DNA of 64,000 nt from NCBI RefSeq assembly GCF_963583255.1, contig NC_084813.1:21446002-21510001 (forward strand), given 5' to 3'. The notes under the pieces are model-generated. The model worked only from the letters and a program-made list of their open reading frames with translations. It was not told where the DNA came from and made no database searches. Both the position numbers and the translations under genes were made by a program. Shown in pieces: positions 10,756-21,039 of this stretch. The DNA is from Pyrus communis (taxonomy: Eukaryota > Streptophyta > Magnoliopsida > Rosales > Rosaceae). How positions within the stretch are numbered: the first letter of the stretch is position 1; each line of letters begins with the position of its first letter.

Positions 10756-11100
10756 ATTTCTGCCTCTCACCTGGTTCAAAAACATTCCGCCCTCCCATTT
10801 CCTGTGGTCTTAGTTTCTTCGCCGTCATCAACTTTCTCATCAACATATTTTCCTCCACCATCTTTCAATCCTTACCTTTCTTTCCTTGGCCTCGTATTCG
10901 TTGCTGCCATTCTTGGCATTCCCTTCCTTCCTAAAATTATTGTAATAATTTTGAACTCTCTCCTATCCCCTAATAATAGTAAAACAAATTTAAAAAAAAA
11001 CCAAGAATGAAAGAATAAAAATAAATATTTGTGTCCAAAAAAATCCCAAAGTATTTTATTTTCTTATTTAATTATTTTATTTTTGTAAGGCCACAACATA
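10756..11100. other. spacer upstream of LTO1
   Basis: Pyrimidine-rich then A-rich sequence. A short open frame at 10804-11010 shows no recognisable family and is not called as a gene. Confidence 0.4.
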
Positions 11101-11104
11101 ATTG

Positions 11105-11150
11105 GAAGCCCATATTACCGTGGATACCAAATTGGGTTAAGGCCCAATTA
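11105..11150 (+). promoter_or_regulatory. site II-like promoter motifs before LTO1
   Basis: AAGCCCAT (about 11107) and AAGGCCCAATT (about 11139) match the site II class (TGGGCC/TGGGCT, reversed), which TCP factors bind in plant housekeeping promoters. They lie about 170-210 bp upstream of the LTO1 ATG. Regulatory use is inference. Confidence 0.4.
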
Positions 11151-11317
11151 CAAGCTTCCAAAGCCCGATCCAAATTCACAACCCGCACCCACTACCGCCA
11201 ATTCCAGTCATTCGCGAACAGCTCTTTGTGGTCTCGACGGACAGTCCCGCAAACAACAGAGGTAACTACTTCACCGTATAAAACCGTTATCTGTTTACTC
11301 CTCTGAAATCGCCTTCC

Positions 11318-11743
11318 ATGGCGGACGACGACATCTTCGGCGAAGATTTTTTGAATTTGGAAGCGAACCATCAAAAGGAAGGCTTCGACGAAGGCTACAG
11401 AGAAGGCTTGATCGCCGGAAAGGAGGAGGCGAAGCCGACGGGGATCAAAACTGGGTTCGAGGTGGGCGAGGAACTCGGGTTCTACAAGGGATGCGTGGAT
11501 GTATGGAACTCAGCGATCCGGGTCGATCCGACACGGTTCTCGCACCGGGTCCAGAAGACCGTGAGGCAGATGGAGGAGCTGATTGAGAAGTACCCGATCA
11601 TGGAACCCGAGGACGAGAGCGTCGGGGATGTGATGGAGGCTCTGAGGTTGAAGTTCCGGGCGGTTTGTGCTTCGTTGGGTGTGAAATTGGAGTATAAGGG
11701 GTACCCAAAATCAGCTTCTGAGGCTACGGAGACGTCGTTTTGA
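11318..11743 (+). CDS. LTO1: LTO1 homologue (ORAOV1, Yae1 domain)
   Basis: A single-exon gene of 141 aa. The acidic start MADDDIFGEDFLNLE is followed by the deca-GX3 helix typical of Yae1/Lto1 proteins (residues 22-58: glycines every fourth position, as in GYREGLIAGKEEAK and GFEVGEELGFYKG). In yeast and human, Lto1 pairs with Yae1 as an adaptor that brings the ABC protein Rli1/ABCE1 to the cytosolic iron-sulfur targeting complex, so it supports ribosome recycling. The protein ends in Thr-Ser-Phe. The family's C-terminal aromatic residue docks to the CIA complex and is usually Trp, so Phe is a plausible variant. The length fits the family. Start chosen because the acidic N-terminus is family-like. 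Confidence 0.9.
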   Translation: MADDDIFGEDFLNLEANHQKEGFDEGYREGLIAGKEEAKPTGIKTGFEVGEELGFYKGCVDVWNSAIRVDPTRFSHRVQKTVRQMEELIEKYPIMEPEDESVGDVMEALRLKFRAVCASLGVKLEYKGYPKSASEATETSF

Positions 11744-12204
11744 GATGGTTTGTTGTCGTTCTGATGGAATTAGGGTTAAAGGTGGAAGCTTTGGTACTTA
11801 TGGGGAGTGTTGGTGTTCTTGATATGTACTGCTGAAATTGTTTTTGGTTCTGCTGTGACTAGTTTAGTCTAAATTAGATACAATTTACGGGTCTTAGCTT
11901 TTCGATTTGTGGATGCATTTTGTTTATGACAATGTTATGAATTCTGTTGTTTCATCGACTTGTTGTGCAAGAAATGTTTGAAAATTTTATCCAGCAGAGC
12001 ATGGTTTTTTGCGAATTTCGGTTTTTGTTGAGATGGTTTTGTCATCAGCCACAAGTAGATAGCTGAACTAGTGGCTGAGGTTAGAGGAGATTGTGAATCT
12101 GTGATCAGATAAGAACAATGTCCACATTGTTTTCTGGTGGTGTTTTTCATTATTGTAATCTGTAGGATTTTTTTGCAGTCGGTGATGAGCAGGAGGGAGG
12201 GAAC

Positions 12205-13260
12205 ATGTTGAAGGCTATGCTTGGTTGCTGCAAGGTTTACATATCCGAGAGCAGAAACAGGGCAGCGCTGGACTTGATTGAATGGACTGCTAAGCTGTTC
12301 TCGGAAGCACGGATTGTGAATAAGTTTGAAGATGAGACTTACAACAGAGTTGGTTACACACTTGTCTCTAAGTTGGCTCCAAAGCCGTCTGCGGATCGTT
12401 GTCCTTTGAGGATGGCAGTGCTTGCCATGGTTAAAGCTGCTTTTGAAACACTTGATGTCGAGTCGCATTGTGGAAGTCATCCCCGGCTCGGAGTTGTGGA
12501 TCATATATGCTTTCATCCCCTGCTTGGTGCTTCTTTGGACCAAGTTGCTGGGGTTGCAAACTCTTTGGTTGAAGATGTTGGCTCTAGTTTTCAAGGTTTG
12601 CTTTCGTTCTCTTCTTTTCGTAGTTTTGATGCTCCTAAACAAATTATATGATTCTTATAAACAGTAATTCGAACGATATGCGATCAGTTCACGTACTATA
12701 TCAATTGTTAATAATCTTAAATGTGGCCTGCAGTCCCTACTTTTCTGTATGGAGCTGCCCATGAAGAGGGAAGAACACTTGATTCAGTCTGGAGAGAGTT
12801 AGGTTATTTCAAGCCGAATTCTAGCGGAGAACAGTGGGTTGGGGGACCGAAATCAAATTAATTGGCGCTGAAGCCGGACTAGGGTCCTCCTCAAGTAACT
12901 CACGGAAAAGGTGTCATTGTGATTGGAGCAACTCGGTGGGTTGATAACTATAATGTTCCTGTCGTCTCTACTGATATCGCTTCTGTTCGTAGAATTGCAA
13001 AACACGTGAGCGGCAGAGGGACTGGTCTTGCCTCGGTTCAAGCCATGGCACCTGCGCATGGTGAATCCGTCATTGAAGTAGCTTGCAATTTGTTGGAACG
13101 AGAGAAGGTTGGAGGAGATAGGGTTCAACTTGAAGTTGAGAGGCTTGCAAAGGAAGAGAGTATGAGAGTTGGGAAAGGCTACTTTACTGATTTTTCTCAG
13201 GAAAGATTAATTGAAAGTCACTTGAAATCAGATTCGAGTACAAACAAAATGTGTTTCTAA
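12205..13260 (+). pseudogene. formiminotransferase-like gene, copy A, two in-frame stops
   Basis: Two exons, 12205-12595 and 12734-13260, with a normal GT..AG intron after the codon for Gln-130. The product is the plant folate-binding formiminotransferase-like protein: MLGCCKVYISESRNRAALD at the start, NKFEDETYNRVGYTLVSK, SHCGSHPRLGVVDHICFHP in the middle, VIVIGATRWVDNYNVPVVST and GKGYFTDFSQERLIES near the end. The reading frame is interrupted at TAA 12859-12861 and TAG 12880-12882, seven codons apart, and is otherwise open on both sides. Intact relatives have Ser-like and Glu-like residues there, so each is explained by one base change. Either a recent pseudogene or a truncated form of about 170 residues. 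Copy B lies 2.2 kb downstream. Confidence 0.85.
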
Positions 13261-13450
13261 ATTGTAAAAGCACTTTTGATGATACATATTACTTCTAATA
13301 AAAGCGCTTTTAGCTTAAGCTTTTTTTATTCTTACTTACAAAAACACTCCTAAACGAACCCATATCTTTGTCAGATTGCCTTCCAGCTCGTGACGACGCT
13401 TCATAACTCGTTGGTTGAAGTTTCTCCATCCATCGTTGTCAACTCAATAT

Positions 13451-13575
13451 TTAAGTATGTCATTTAGTACTATGTTCTAGAAGTAACAGGTCTTAGGTTC
13501 GATTCTCGTCAAAAACAAATTTGAACTATATTATCTCTAGTTCATAAAAAATAAAAAATAAAAAATAAAAATAAA
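13451..13575 (+). mobile_element. SINE family 2, shortened copy with A-rich tail
   Basis: Carries GGTCTTAGGTTCGATTCTCG (B box) and the body of family 2, then an A-rich tail of AAAAAT units (about 13546-13575). AACTCAATAT occurs at 13441-13450 and again at 13576-13585, a likely TSD. The 3' half of the body is missing. Confidence 0.6.
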
Positions 13576-13585
13576 AACTCAATAT

Positions 13586-13908
13586 CCAAACATTGGTTTC
13601 CCTTTTCTTTTTCTTTTTTTCTTTTTACTTTTTCTTCTGTTAACTTGAAACTTTGTCATTGTTCTTAGTGTGTATTTAAATCCTATCTTTGTTGTTATTA
13701 TTGGAATCTATTTAAAACATTATTTGTTTTTCGAGTCGTAGAAACAGCCTTGTTGCAAAGTAAGGGTAAAATTGCGTACGATAAAGATTCCTCTTCCGAT
13801 CCTCACAAAGCGAGGAGCCTTGTTGACTTGAAATCGCCTTTAATCTTATATATTTATAGAACAAGTATAGAAGTTGTTTTTGGTGCTTAATTGTAGTATA
13901 ACTCCATA
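13586..13908. other. spacer
   Basis: Pyrimidine-rich and AT-rich sequence. I see nothing that can be named. Confidence 0.4.
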
Positions 13909-14488
13909 GGTCATCTCCAATGGAGAGGGTTAAAGGTCCAAAAGCCAAAAAATAACTTGATTTGCCTAAAAACTCATCTTCAACCAATAACTGGACTATA
14001 GTTGTATAGAGTCTACTAGACCATTATTTGGCCAAAGGGGCATCAGACTGGTCAAATATAGCCCCCTTCTTAGCTTTTTTATTATTTATAATCAGCTCCT
14101 CAGTTGTAATAATTGATTCAAATTCAATGGTTAGATTTGAAAACATCCAATGATAATTTAACTAAATTAACCAATAAATTTAAAGTATAAACTTAAAACT
14201 AATCAATTATTGAGAGGGCTATGTTTAGCCTCTTTGGTTGAAAATTGTATATGAGTATGACTTGACACTACGATCTATTGCTATCTCTCTTCACTTGTAA
14301 GTAAAAGGTCTTAGCTTCGATTCTCGCCAAAGATGATTTTGAACCACATTATTGCTAACCTATTATGAGATTTAACTTACTCCCCTCCCCCTTAATGTAG
14401 ATAATTAATATCATTTGTTCAAAAAGTTTTTTTCTTGCAGGGCTAATTCTGGACGGGCTATGTTTAGTCATTTTGGTTGGAGATAGCC
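13909..14488. mobile_element. Tourist/Harbinger-like MITE, copy 2, with nested SINE
   Basis: The left end GGTCATCTCCAATGG and the reverse complement of the right end GGCTATCTCCAACC are inverted repeats. Flanks are ATA and TTA, a one-base mismatch in the 3-bp TSD. The interior follows copy 1 (10330-10752) until about 14261. It is then interrupted by a SINE and resumes at about 14440 with GCTAATTCTGGACGGGCT, the counterpart of the copy 1 right end. Confidence 0.7.
14262..14427 (+). mobile_element. SINE family 2, nested in MITE copy 2
   Basis: Contains CACTTGTAAGTAAAAGGTCT, the B-box-like GCTTCGATTCTCGCC, the phrase TTTTGAACCACATTATTGCT and the 3' end ATCATTTGTTCAAAAAG of this family. It interrupts the MITE alignment, so it inserted after the MITE. 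Confidence 0.7.
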
Positions 14489-15433
14489 TTAAAAAAACAT
14501 TTTGTTTCCACCGAGCTAAAATAATTTGTCGATGTCCTTGGTAAACCAAAGTCATTGTTTAATAGCCATTTTGCTTCAATTTCCATAATACAAAGTCCAA
14601 ATTAAAGAATTAGTTATGATTAAGAAACAACTTTCCTTCTTTATCTATGGATCCTTACTCATACTCATTCAATTAGAATTATTGATCTAATTAAACAAAA
14701 ATTGTGTTTCAGAATCTTATAATCCAATTTTTCAAGTTTTAATTGATTATTGGATACAAGTCAATTAGTGGATACAAATCACGAGAATGTATATTCTTCG
14801 TTAAATTTTTCATTAAGAGGTAAATGATTAAATCTTTTTAAGAAACACAGATTTTGATCGGAATGAAATATTAATCAAATCGAAATACTCTTTAAATATA
14901 TAAAGGATTATACAACAAATCACACTTTTATTACTTAACCATGTGCTCCATCTTTTCATCTAAATTCGAATTTTTTACTTTATAATTATTTTGTTAAAAA
15001 AAAAAACTGAAATAATAAAGTAGAACATTTTGGATGCTTCTTCTTTCACACATGGCTTTGTAGTTTGCGCCGCACGTTTATGGTAAAGATAAATAGAGCT
15101 TGCTTAGGTGTTGGTCTGCAACAAGAGTGACAAGAGACCATCATCTGCTTTCCAAGTCATCTGCTTCTGGATTTTTACAGTAACTTGCAGTCATACAAAA
15201 GGTACTGAATAAGACAGCAGCTTATGTGCTAAGCTGCTTTTAATCACTTTCACCATGTGGGTTGTTTATTTATTATATATACAGCATGGAGGGACGGTTG
15301 CTTACACGGATGTCGGACCAATGCTGACTCATAGAACATGGCTTTTATATAAAAGCACTTCCCAGACTGTCAGGTCTCAGAAACAGAACATAATTTCAGC
15401 TGGAAAGTTTAAACATTGGAGAAAAAAAGGAAA
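14489..15433. other. spacer before formiminotransferase copy B
   Basis: AT-rich. The last 300 bp probably include the old promoter and leader of copy B. No other gene is seen. Confidence 0.4.
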
Positions 15434-17320
15434 ATGGATTTTAGCCAAGGCTGCAAGGTAACAGACTGACTTCTTCTTTTTCAGCTGTAGAATCATTCAC
15501 TTCAATTTCATGGGGGAGATTCTTCAGTCTCTCCCCGACGCCACTCGTGTATCCCTCTTCTTGTATCTCTTATTAAGTTACGTGATTACATTACTTGATT
15601 ATTGTTACATGACAAGAGAAATAGATAAGATATATACGTTTCTCCAGTTGCATGCAAGATTATCTCCGATTTCGTGCCAATTATACGTGTGATTTGTAGA
15701 TTTGTTGGGACCAAACCATCTATCCCTTGAAATTAACCTAGTTCTAAATTTTAAGGTTGCTTACTTTATTTGTAATGTTCGTTAGACAAATAAGATTTCT
15801 TGCAAATGGAAAATTATGAGCTGCTAATCAAAGCTTTCCTGTTGGCTAATGCCTGCTGGAGAAGGATCAACCAGATGAAACTGCATTCATAATTGATAAA
15901 CAATAACAGCCGTACACTTGTCAGTTGATTAGTGCAAACTCATGACGTATGATGTGATTCTTATAAAGATGGTCTTCTTATTTAATGTTTGTTTAACTTT
16001 AAATAATCGCATGATTAAGACCATTTTAATTTCTTGATAATGTTCCATTATTTTAGTTGACATAAAGTTCACTGCATAATGCAGACGTGACTATGATAGA
16101 ATATATGTTCCTTTGCATTTGATTTCAAACTTCTCTTTCGATAAATTAGATAGTGTACAATGTTGATTTAGGTACATTTTCATCTTCTAGGACACGATGT
16201 ACAGGTCTGTCTTAGTAAAAATCATGAATGAGATGAATGTTGTTATTGACACTAGGACAAGAAGAAGAAAACCATAGACCAGTCCATGCTACTGTGCTTC
16301 AAGCATTTCATATCTGAATTATGAAACCTCGCTGTTCTCGACGCCATTGAAAGTGCTGCCAGGCTACCCGAAGTCCGTCATCATTAACAAGTTTGAGGAC
16401 CGAGCATACAATAGGGTCCGGTACACTATAGTTTCATATGTTATGCATGATAGCACAGGAAGTGCCATGTATAGCCCCTTGCAGCAAACTGTCATGAAAA
16501 TGGCTGAAGCGGCATTTGGAGCCATCAACCTTGAGCAGCACTCCGGGGCTCACCCTCGGTTGGGGGTTGTCGACGACATTGTCTTCCACCTGTTTGCTCG
16601 GGCATCATTGGATGAAGCTGCTTGGCTTGCTAAGGCAGTGGCAGTGGACATTGGCAATATATTCCAAGGTTGGTCCTAAGGTTTCAAACACCACTTTTAT
16701 GTTGAGTTTGAATCTCTCTTCCCGTAGTTTATATTAATTTAGCATAGATTGTAAGAGAAACTCATTTTTAATTATGTACTGCAGAACCAGTTCGTATGCT
16801 GCAGCACACCTTACAGGCAAGGCACTAGACACAATCGGGCGTGAGCTAGGCTACTACAAATCCAATTTCTTGGGGAGCCAATGGGCAGGATGGCCCATGC
16901 TAGACGTTCTCCAAGAAAAGCCCACTGAAGGCCCAACAAACGTATCCCCGGCAAGAGGGAATCTCAATGATCAGGGCACGTCCGTGGGTTGCCTTGTACA
17001 GCATTCCCGTATTGTCCACGGATGTTGCGGCCACTCAACTGGTTGCACGGATGGTGAACGCCCGAGGGGGTGGACTTCCAACCGTGCAAACACTAGGCCT
17101 TGTGCATGGTGAGGACTCAACAGCGACAGCTTGCATGCTCTTAGAGCCCAAACCAGTTGGAGTGGACCGGGTCCAGAACCACATCGAGATGCTTGCGGCA
17201 CAAGAAGGGTTGGATGCGGAGAAGGGGTACTTCACTGATCACTCACCAGTTATGATTATTGAAAAATACATGAAACTAATTTCATCTGCAGAACAATCAT
17301 GCCAAGTGGATATTGTGAAC
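15434..17320 (+). pseudogene. formiminotransferase-like gene, copy B, multiply broken
   Basis: A paralogue of copy A in the same orientation. Exon 1 is 15434-15457 (MDFSQGCK, then a GT donor). Exon 2 begins at 16256 (DKKKKTIDQSMLLC) and exon 3 near 16785. Conserved blocks remain: NKFEDRAYNRVRYT, SGAHPRLGVVDDIVFH, LSTDVAATQLVARMV, GLVHGEDSTATACMLLEP, GYFTDHSP. Lesions seen are a stop TGA at 16322-16324, a frame change near 16370, a loss of about 4 bases near 16791, and another frame change near 16960. The true 3' end is unclear because the last frame runs on into A-rich sequence. It belongs to the same folate-binding family as copy A but a distinct branch (MLLC start, AHPRLGVVDD). It cannot make a full protein as it stands. 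Confidence 0.85.
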
Positions 17321-17449
17321 TTGCATCTTCTATTTATATTTCTCAAAAAAAAAAAAAAAAAATCAATGTCATTTTACATCAGCCTTGTAAGTATATGGTA
17401 CAGTAATGTACATTTGGGTACTTTTGTTCCAACTCTTACCTCTGCTCTG

Positions 17450-18180
17450 TCATGTACATTGCTTTCTTCGAAAATCTTCGGATATTAGTGTGTGAAGCAG
17501 CTCTTGGAACCTCTCTGAACCAGGACCTGGCTTAAACACTGAATCATTACCACGCACCGAGCATGGGTCAGCCCCGCCTTCAGGGCTGCCTATGCACCAC
17601 CCCCCAGGCGCAAACCGGCTTGTGCGACCTAGAAGCTCTTTATCAATTTTGTCTAACACTGGGTCATCCTTTGCAAACTTTCGAGCAAAGGGAGCATTGC
17701 TCTTTACCATTTTGTCAAAGTCCTTCATTGATAAAGAGATGGGATGCTGCTTAGGTGGTCTGTCCCAAGCAATGTAGTGGAGATCGTGACTTATTGCAGT
17801 GTGGCGATATTCCTCGTTGTTGCAAATAACAGTATGAAAATAGCCTTCCGGAGAAGAAACAAAATTTGTGTAGTACATAAGGATCGTGCGTGGGAGGTTA
17901 TCCCATCCCCATATACAATACTCAAGAAATGATCGCGTTAGCATTACCCACGCTGAACCTGCACACAAAGAGAAATGCAAAACGAGGGAAGCTATTTATT
18001 TAAATACAGATTGACTGCTAATTTCAAAATGAAAATTGAAGTCATAAAGACTATTTCTAATCAGCCAAGTGAATTACAACTTGCAGAAGAAACAGAATTT
18101 GACATGTAAAGTTTTCATCTTCGTTCTATATCCCCCCTTTGTCGGGGCTGAGGAAGGCGGATAGTTCTGGTGGATCATTA

Positions 18181-18218
<38 letters not shown>

Positions 18219-20374
18219 CACAATTTGATTGGCATGTGATTTCTGTTCACAGCAAATCAGACTAGACCCACCTTCAATCCTGGTTCTTGTCCAATCCAAT
18301 TTATCAGTGTGTTCATTTAGCCCCAAGTAGGACGATTAAAACTCCCTTGGCCAGAATTAAACGAGCGGGAAAAAAAAAGCATTTCCATTCTAATACTTAT
18401 TAAGTTTGGAAATATGTTTATGCTATGTAATTTTATAATTATTCAACAAAAAAATGCAATAAAAACTTCATATAAATGAAAATGGGCTGACAGTTATAAC
18501 GTGTGCATATATAAAGGGTGCTCTATATGTGTGTGTATACATATATACCTGTAAACAACTTGAATGATGTAGGAAGGGATCGGCGCTGAGTAGTTAGTGC
18601 AAGGTCAGATTTTTTTGATAAGTACAGGCCTGGATCAATTATGATTGGTTTTGCTCTTTGGTTCCTGCAAAATAAGGCATTATAGCATAACCATGATTAC
18701 GTAATGGTTAACTCCAAAAATGAAATACTCTCTTGTTAGGCTATATGCACTTTACTTACAGTTTCCATCCAGTGATCTGCATATGTTCAATAAAGTTGAT
18801 ATTTCTGGAAAGATTGGAGAAAGCATGAAGCAAATCTGCACCATTAGGAAACCGATCAATTAAGATAGACTGAAAATCGTCACATGACATACATTAGACT
18901 GTATCACACAGGTCCAAAGCTAATAACAAAAGTTCTGGGTGCAGCTTAATTAAAGAGTGTTCACGAGATTGCACTGGTAAATCAACAGGACGGAGCAGTT
19001 TTCACTCCTAGAACCAGAAAAACTCACGTAAATGAAAAGTAGATAGATAGGCATCAGAACTGAATGTCCCAAACTAATATCTTTGAAATATTATGATAAC
19101 TGCCTTGTAGGACTCTAGCACACAGGCTCTTATAAGAGTATTTCACTACCATAGGCAGGAACAGTCAATGAAAACAGACTTCATCAGGTATTCGAAGAAA
19201 AATGTCAATTCATGGGGTACCGATAGAGCACTGTGTATTGGCAGGCAAAACTTAGGTATACATAGGGTTCATTAACAAACAATAATTATCAACAATTGCG
19301 ACATAGTAAGAGATACAGAATATATTGATTCATCAGCAGCCACAAACTCTGCTAGCACACTACGAGGGTTGAAAAGTTTGCCTTTTGAAATCCCCAACCC
19401 ATCAATCTCAACAATAAACTCATTTTAACCCATCACCATATACAGAACCCCGCTTTCCCTTTCTGAGAAAGTCCGTCATAATTAGAAGTAGCATAATGGA
19501 GAACATGCAGCTACACAAATCCACACTACGACAACTAATGCTTCACAATTCAGGCAAAAAACAAAGTTCTTAAAATGAAGAATGTGGCCAGCAACGTTTT
19601 AACAGGCCATATAGAAGAAGAGAAACTCAATTTAAGTAATGGAATTGCTACCACATGCACAAATTATGTATCAAATATCTCTAACTATCGAGGCAGGAAA
19701 CCTTATGCAAGCATACTACAAGATCGATCATGATCAAAAAAAGTAACAACAAGCAAAGAGAAAAGTCTGATACCATCTTGTGTCATGAGAGGATAATCTG
19801 ATGCACTGAGGTTTATAAACCAGTCCCACTCTGAGCTCTCCTTTAATAGAATGGAAATGGCTTGCAGAGTACAAGCAATCATCGTAGGGCCCTTATAAGT
19901 CACCAAATTGGATTGAGACATAACACGCACATTCTCCACGTCGCGAAAAGTAAGATCAGCCCGCACTAAACTTGCCAATTCCAACCTTTCACGAGGCGGA
20001 GCCTCAAGATCCAAATGCAGGATATATTGATTTCTTGGATGATACACCGCCCTTAAAGTCCTCATCATCCTATGACTATCACCCCTTGTGCCGGATATAA
20101 GATACGCAAATCTAGGTGCCCCAATTTTGGAACTCCCATTGGTGTCCAATGATGTTTTCAAATCAGATTCGACATAATACTCACTTGTGTCATCTGATTT
20201 TGCGAAGGGAATAATGTCGAATGACAAATTCTCTCCATCGTGTGGGGAGGTAAAGAGCCCGGAAATGGCAGAGAAATAGAGGGTAATGAATATGATAAAG
20301 CTAGTAATGAATGGAATAACCCAATTCCTATCACCAATCACCCTTGCTGAGTGATGATTCACATACTTCCTCAT
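17450..20374 (-). CDS. GT14 family glycosyltransferase (beta-glucuronosyltransferase, GlcAT14-like)
   Basis: Exons on the minus strand are 20374-19774, 18835-18760, 18664-18549 and 17958-17450, with GT..AG introns, giving 433 aa. It is a type II Golgi protein: short cytosolic tail, one membrane anchor (about 18-41), stem, then the Branch/DUF266 domain from about residue 88. Hallmarks are RFAYLISGTRGDSHRMMRTL, YHPRNQYILHLD, SEWDWFINLSASDYPLMTQD, FIEHMQITGWK, KPIIIDPGLY and GSAWVMLTRSF. Arabidopsis GlcAT14 enzymes add glucuronic acid to beta-galactans of arabinogalactan proteins; that activity is inferred here. Intron 1 is 938 bp. The 5' leader has a GA microsatellite. All exons are open. A truncated duplicate of the 5' end lies at 39405-40250. 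Confidence 0.92.
18181..18212. repeat. (AC)n microsatellite
   Basis: About 16 AC units inside intron 3 of the GT14 gene. Confidence 0.9.
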
Positions 20375-20878
20375 ACTCGTTTACGGTTCCTGTCTAACTA
20401 AACTTCGGCTTAGAACCCTAAAACTCTATCAGCTCACAAACCCAGAAAGGTTTATCAAATGCAAAGCAAAACCCACATATATCCTGAAGATTCTAGAGCT
20501 AAAGAGGAGTAAGGAGGTTCGGTTACCGAACCCAAAACGCCATTTTAATCAGCAAATGAATAACATCAAAGGCGGGGGTTCACAATTTTCAGCAATAAAA
20601 AACATGGGTTTCGATCAAAATTGCATAAATTACAGAACTTTGAAATTGAGGAGCTACGATTGCCAAAAGGGCAGGGGAAAAATGTATACTTTTTATAAAA
20701 ATAGATGCTTACAGTGATACGTTGGCATTGAGGAGAAACGTCAAAATGAAAGATTTCAGTTTCAGAGTTTCATGAATGGTGAACGTCTCTGTCGGCTAAC
20801 TAACCCAGATCTAACTTACCCAAAATTGCATACAAAGCCAAAGTTCTAAGCATAGAAGCTTCAAGCTATGAAGTTTGG

Positions 20879-20883
<5 letters not shown>

Positions 20884-20921
<38 letters not shown>
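20884..20921. repeat. (GA)n microsatellite upstream of GT14
   Basis: GA repeat of about 38 bp, about 510 bp upstream of the GT14 ATG (minus strand). Probably in the 5' leader or proximal promoter. Confidence 0.85.
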
Positions 20922-20924
<3 letters not shown>

Positions 20925-21039
20925 AGAGGGGACCCAGAAAAGATTCAGAAACAAGAAACGGCCATAGAGAGAGAGCTCAAGGCTCGATACAGAAATTTGA
21001 AGGTTCAAGTGATAGACTTTCGGTAATGTGGTGATCAAA

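Noticed and set aside
10804..11010. 68-codon frame with hydrophobic middle
   Set aside because: It starts with GTG rather than ATG and has no family resemblance; treated as spacer.
11935..12642. Open frame of 235 codons on the minus strand
   Set aside because: It lies antisense to formiminotransferase copy A exon 1 and resembles no family.
15255..15461. 68-codon frame upstream of formiminotransferase copy B
   Set aside because: It overlaps the leader and first exon of copy B in another frame and shows no motif.
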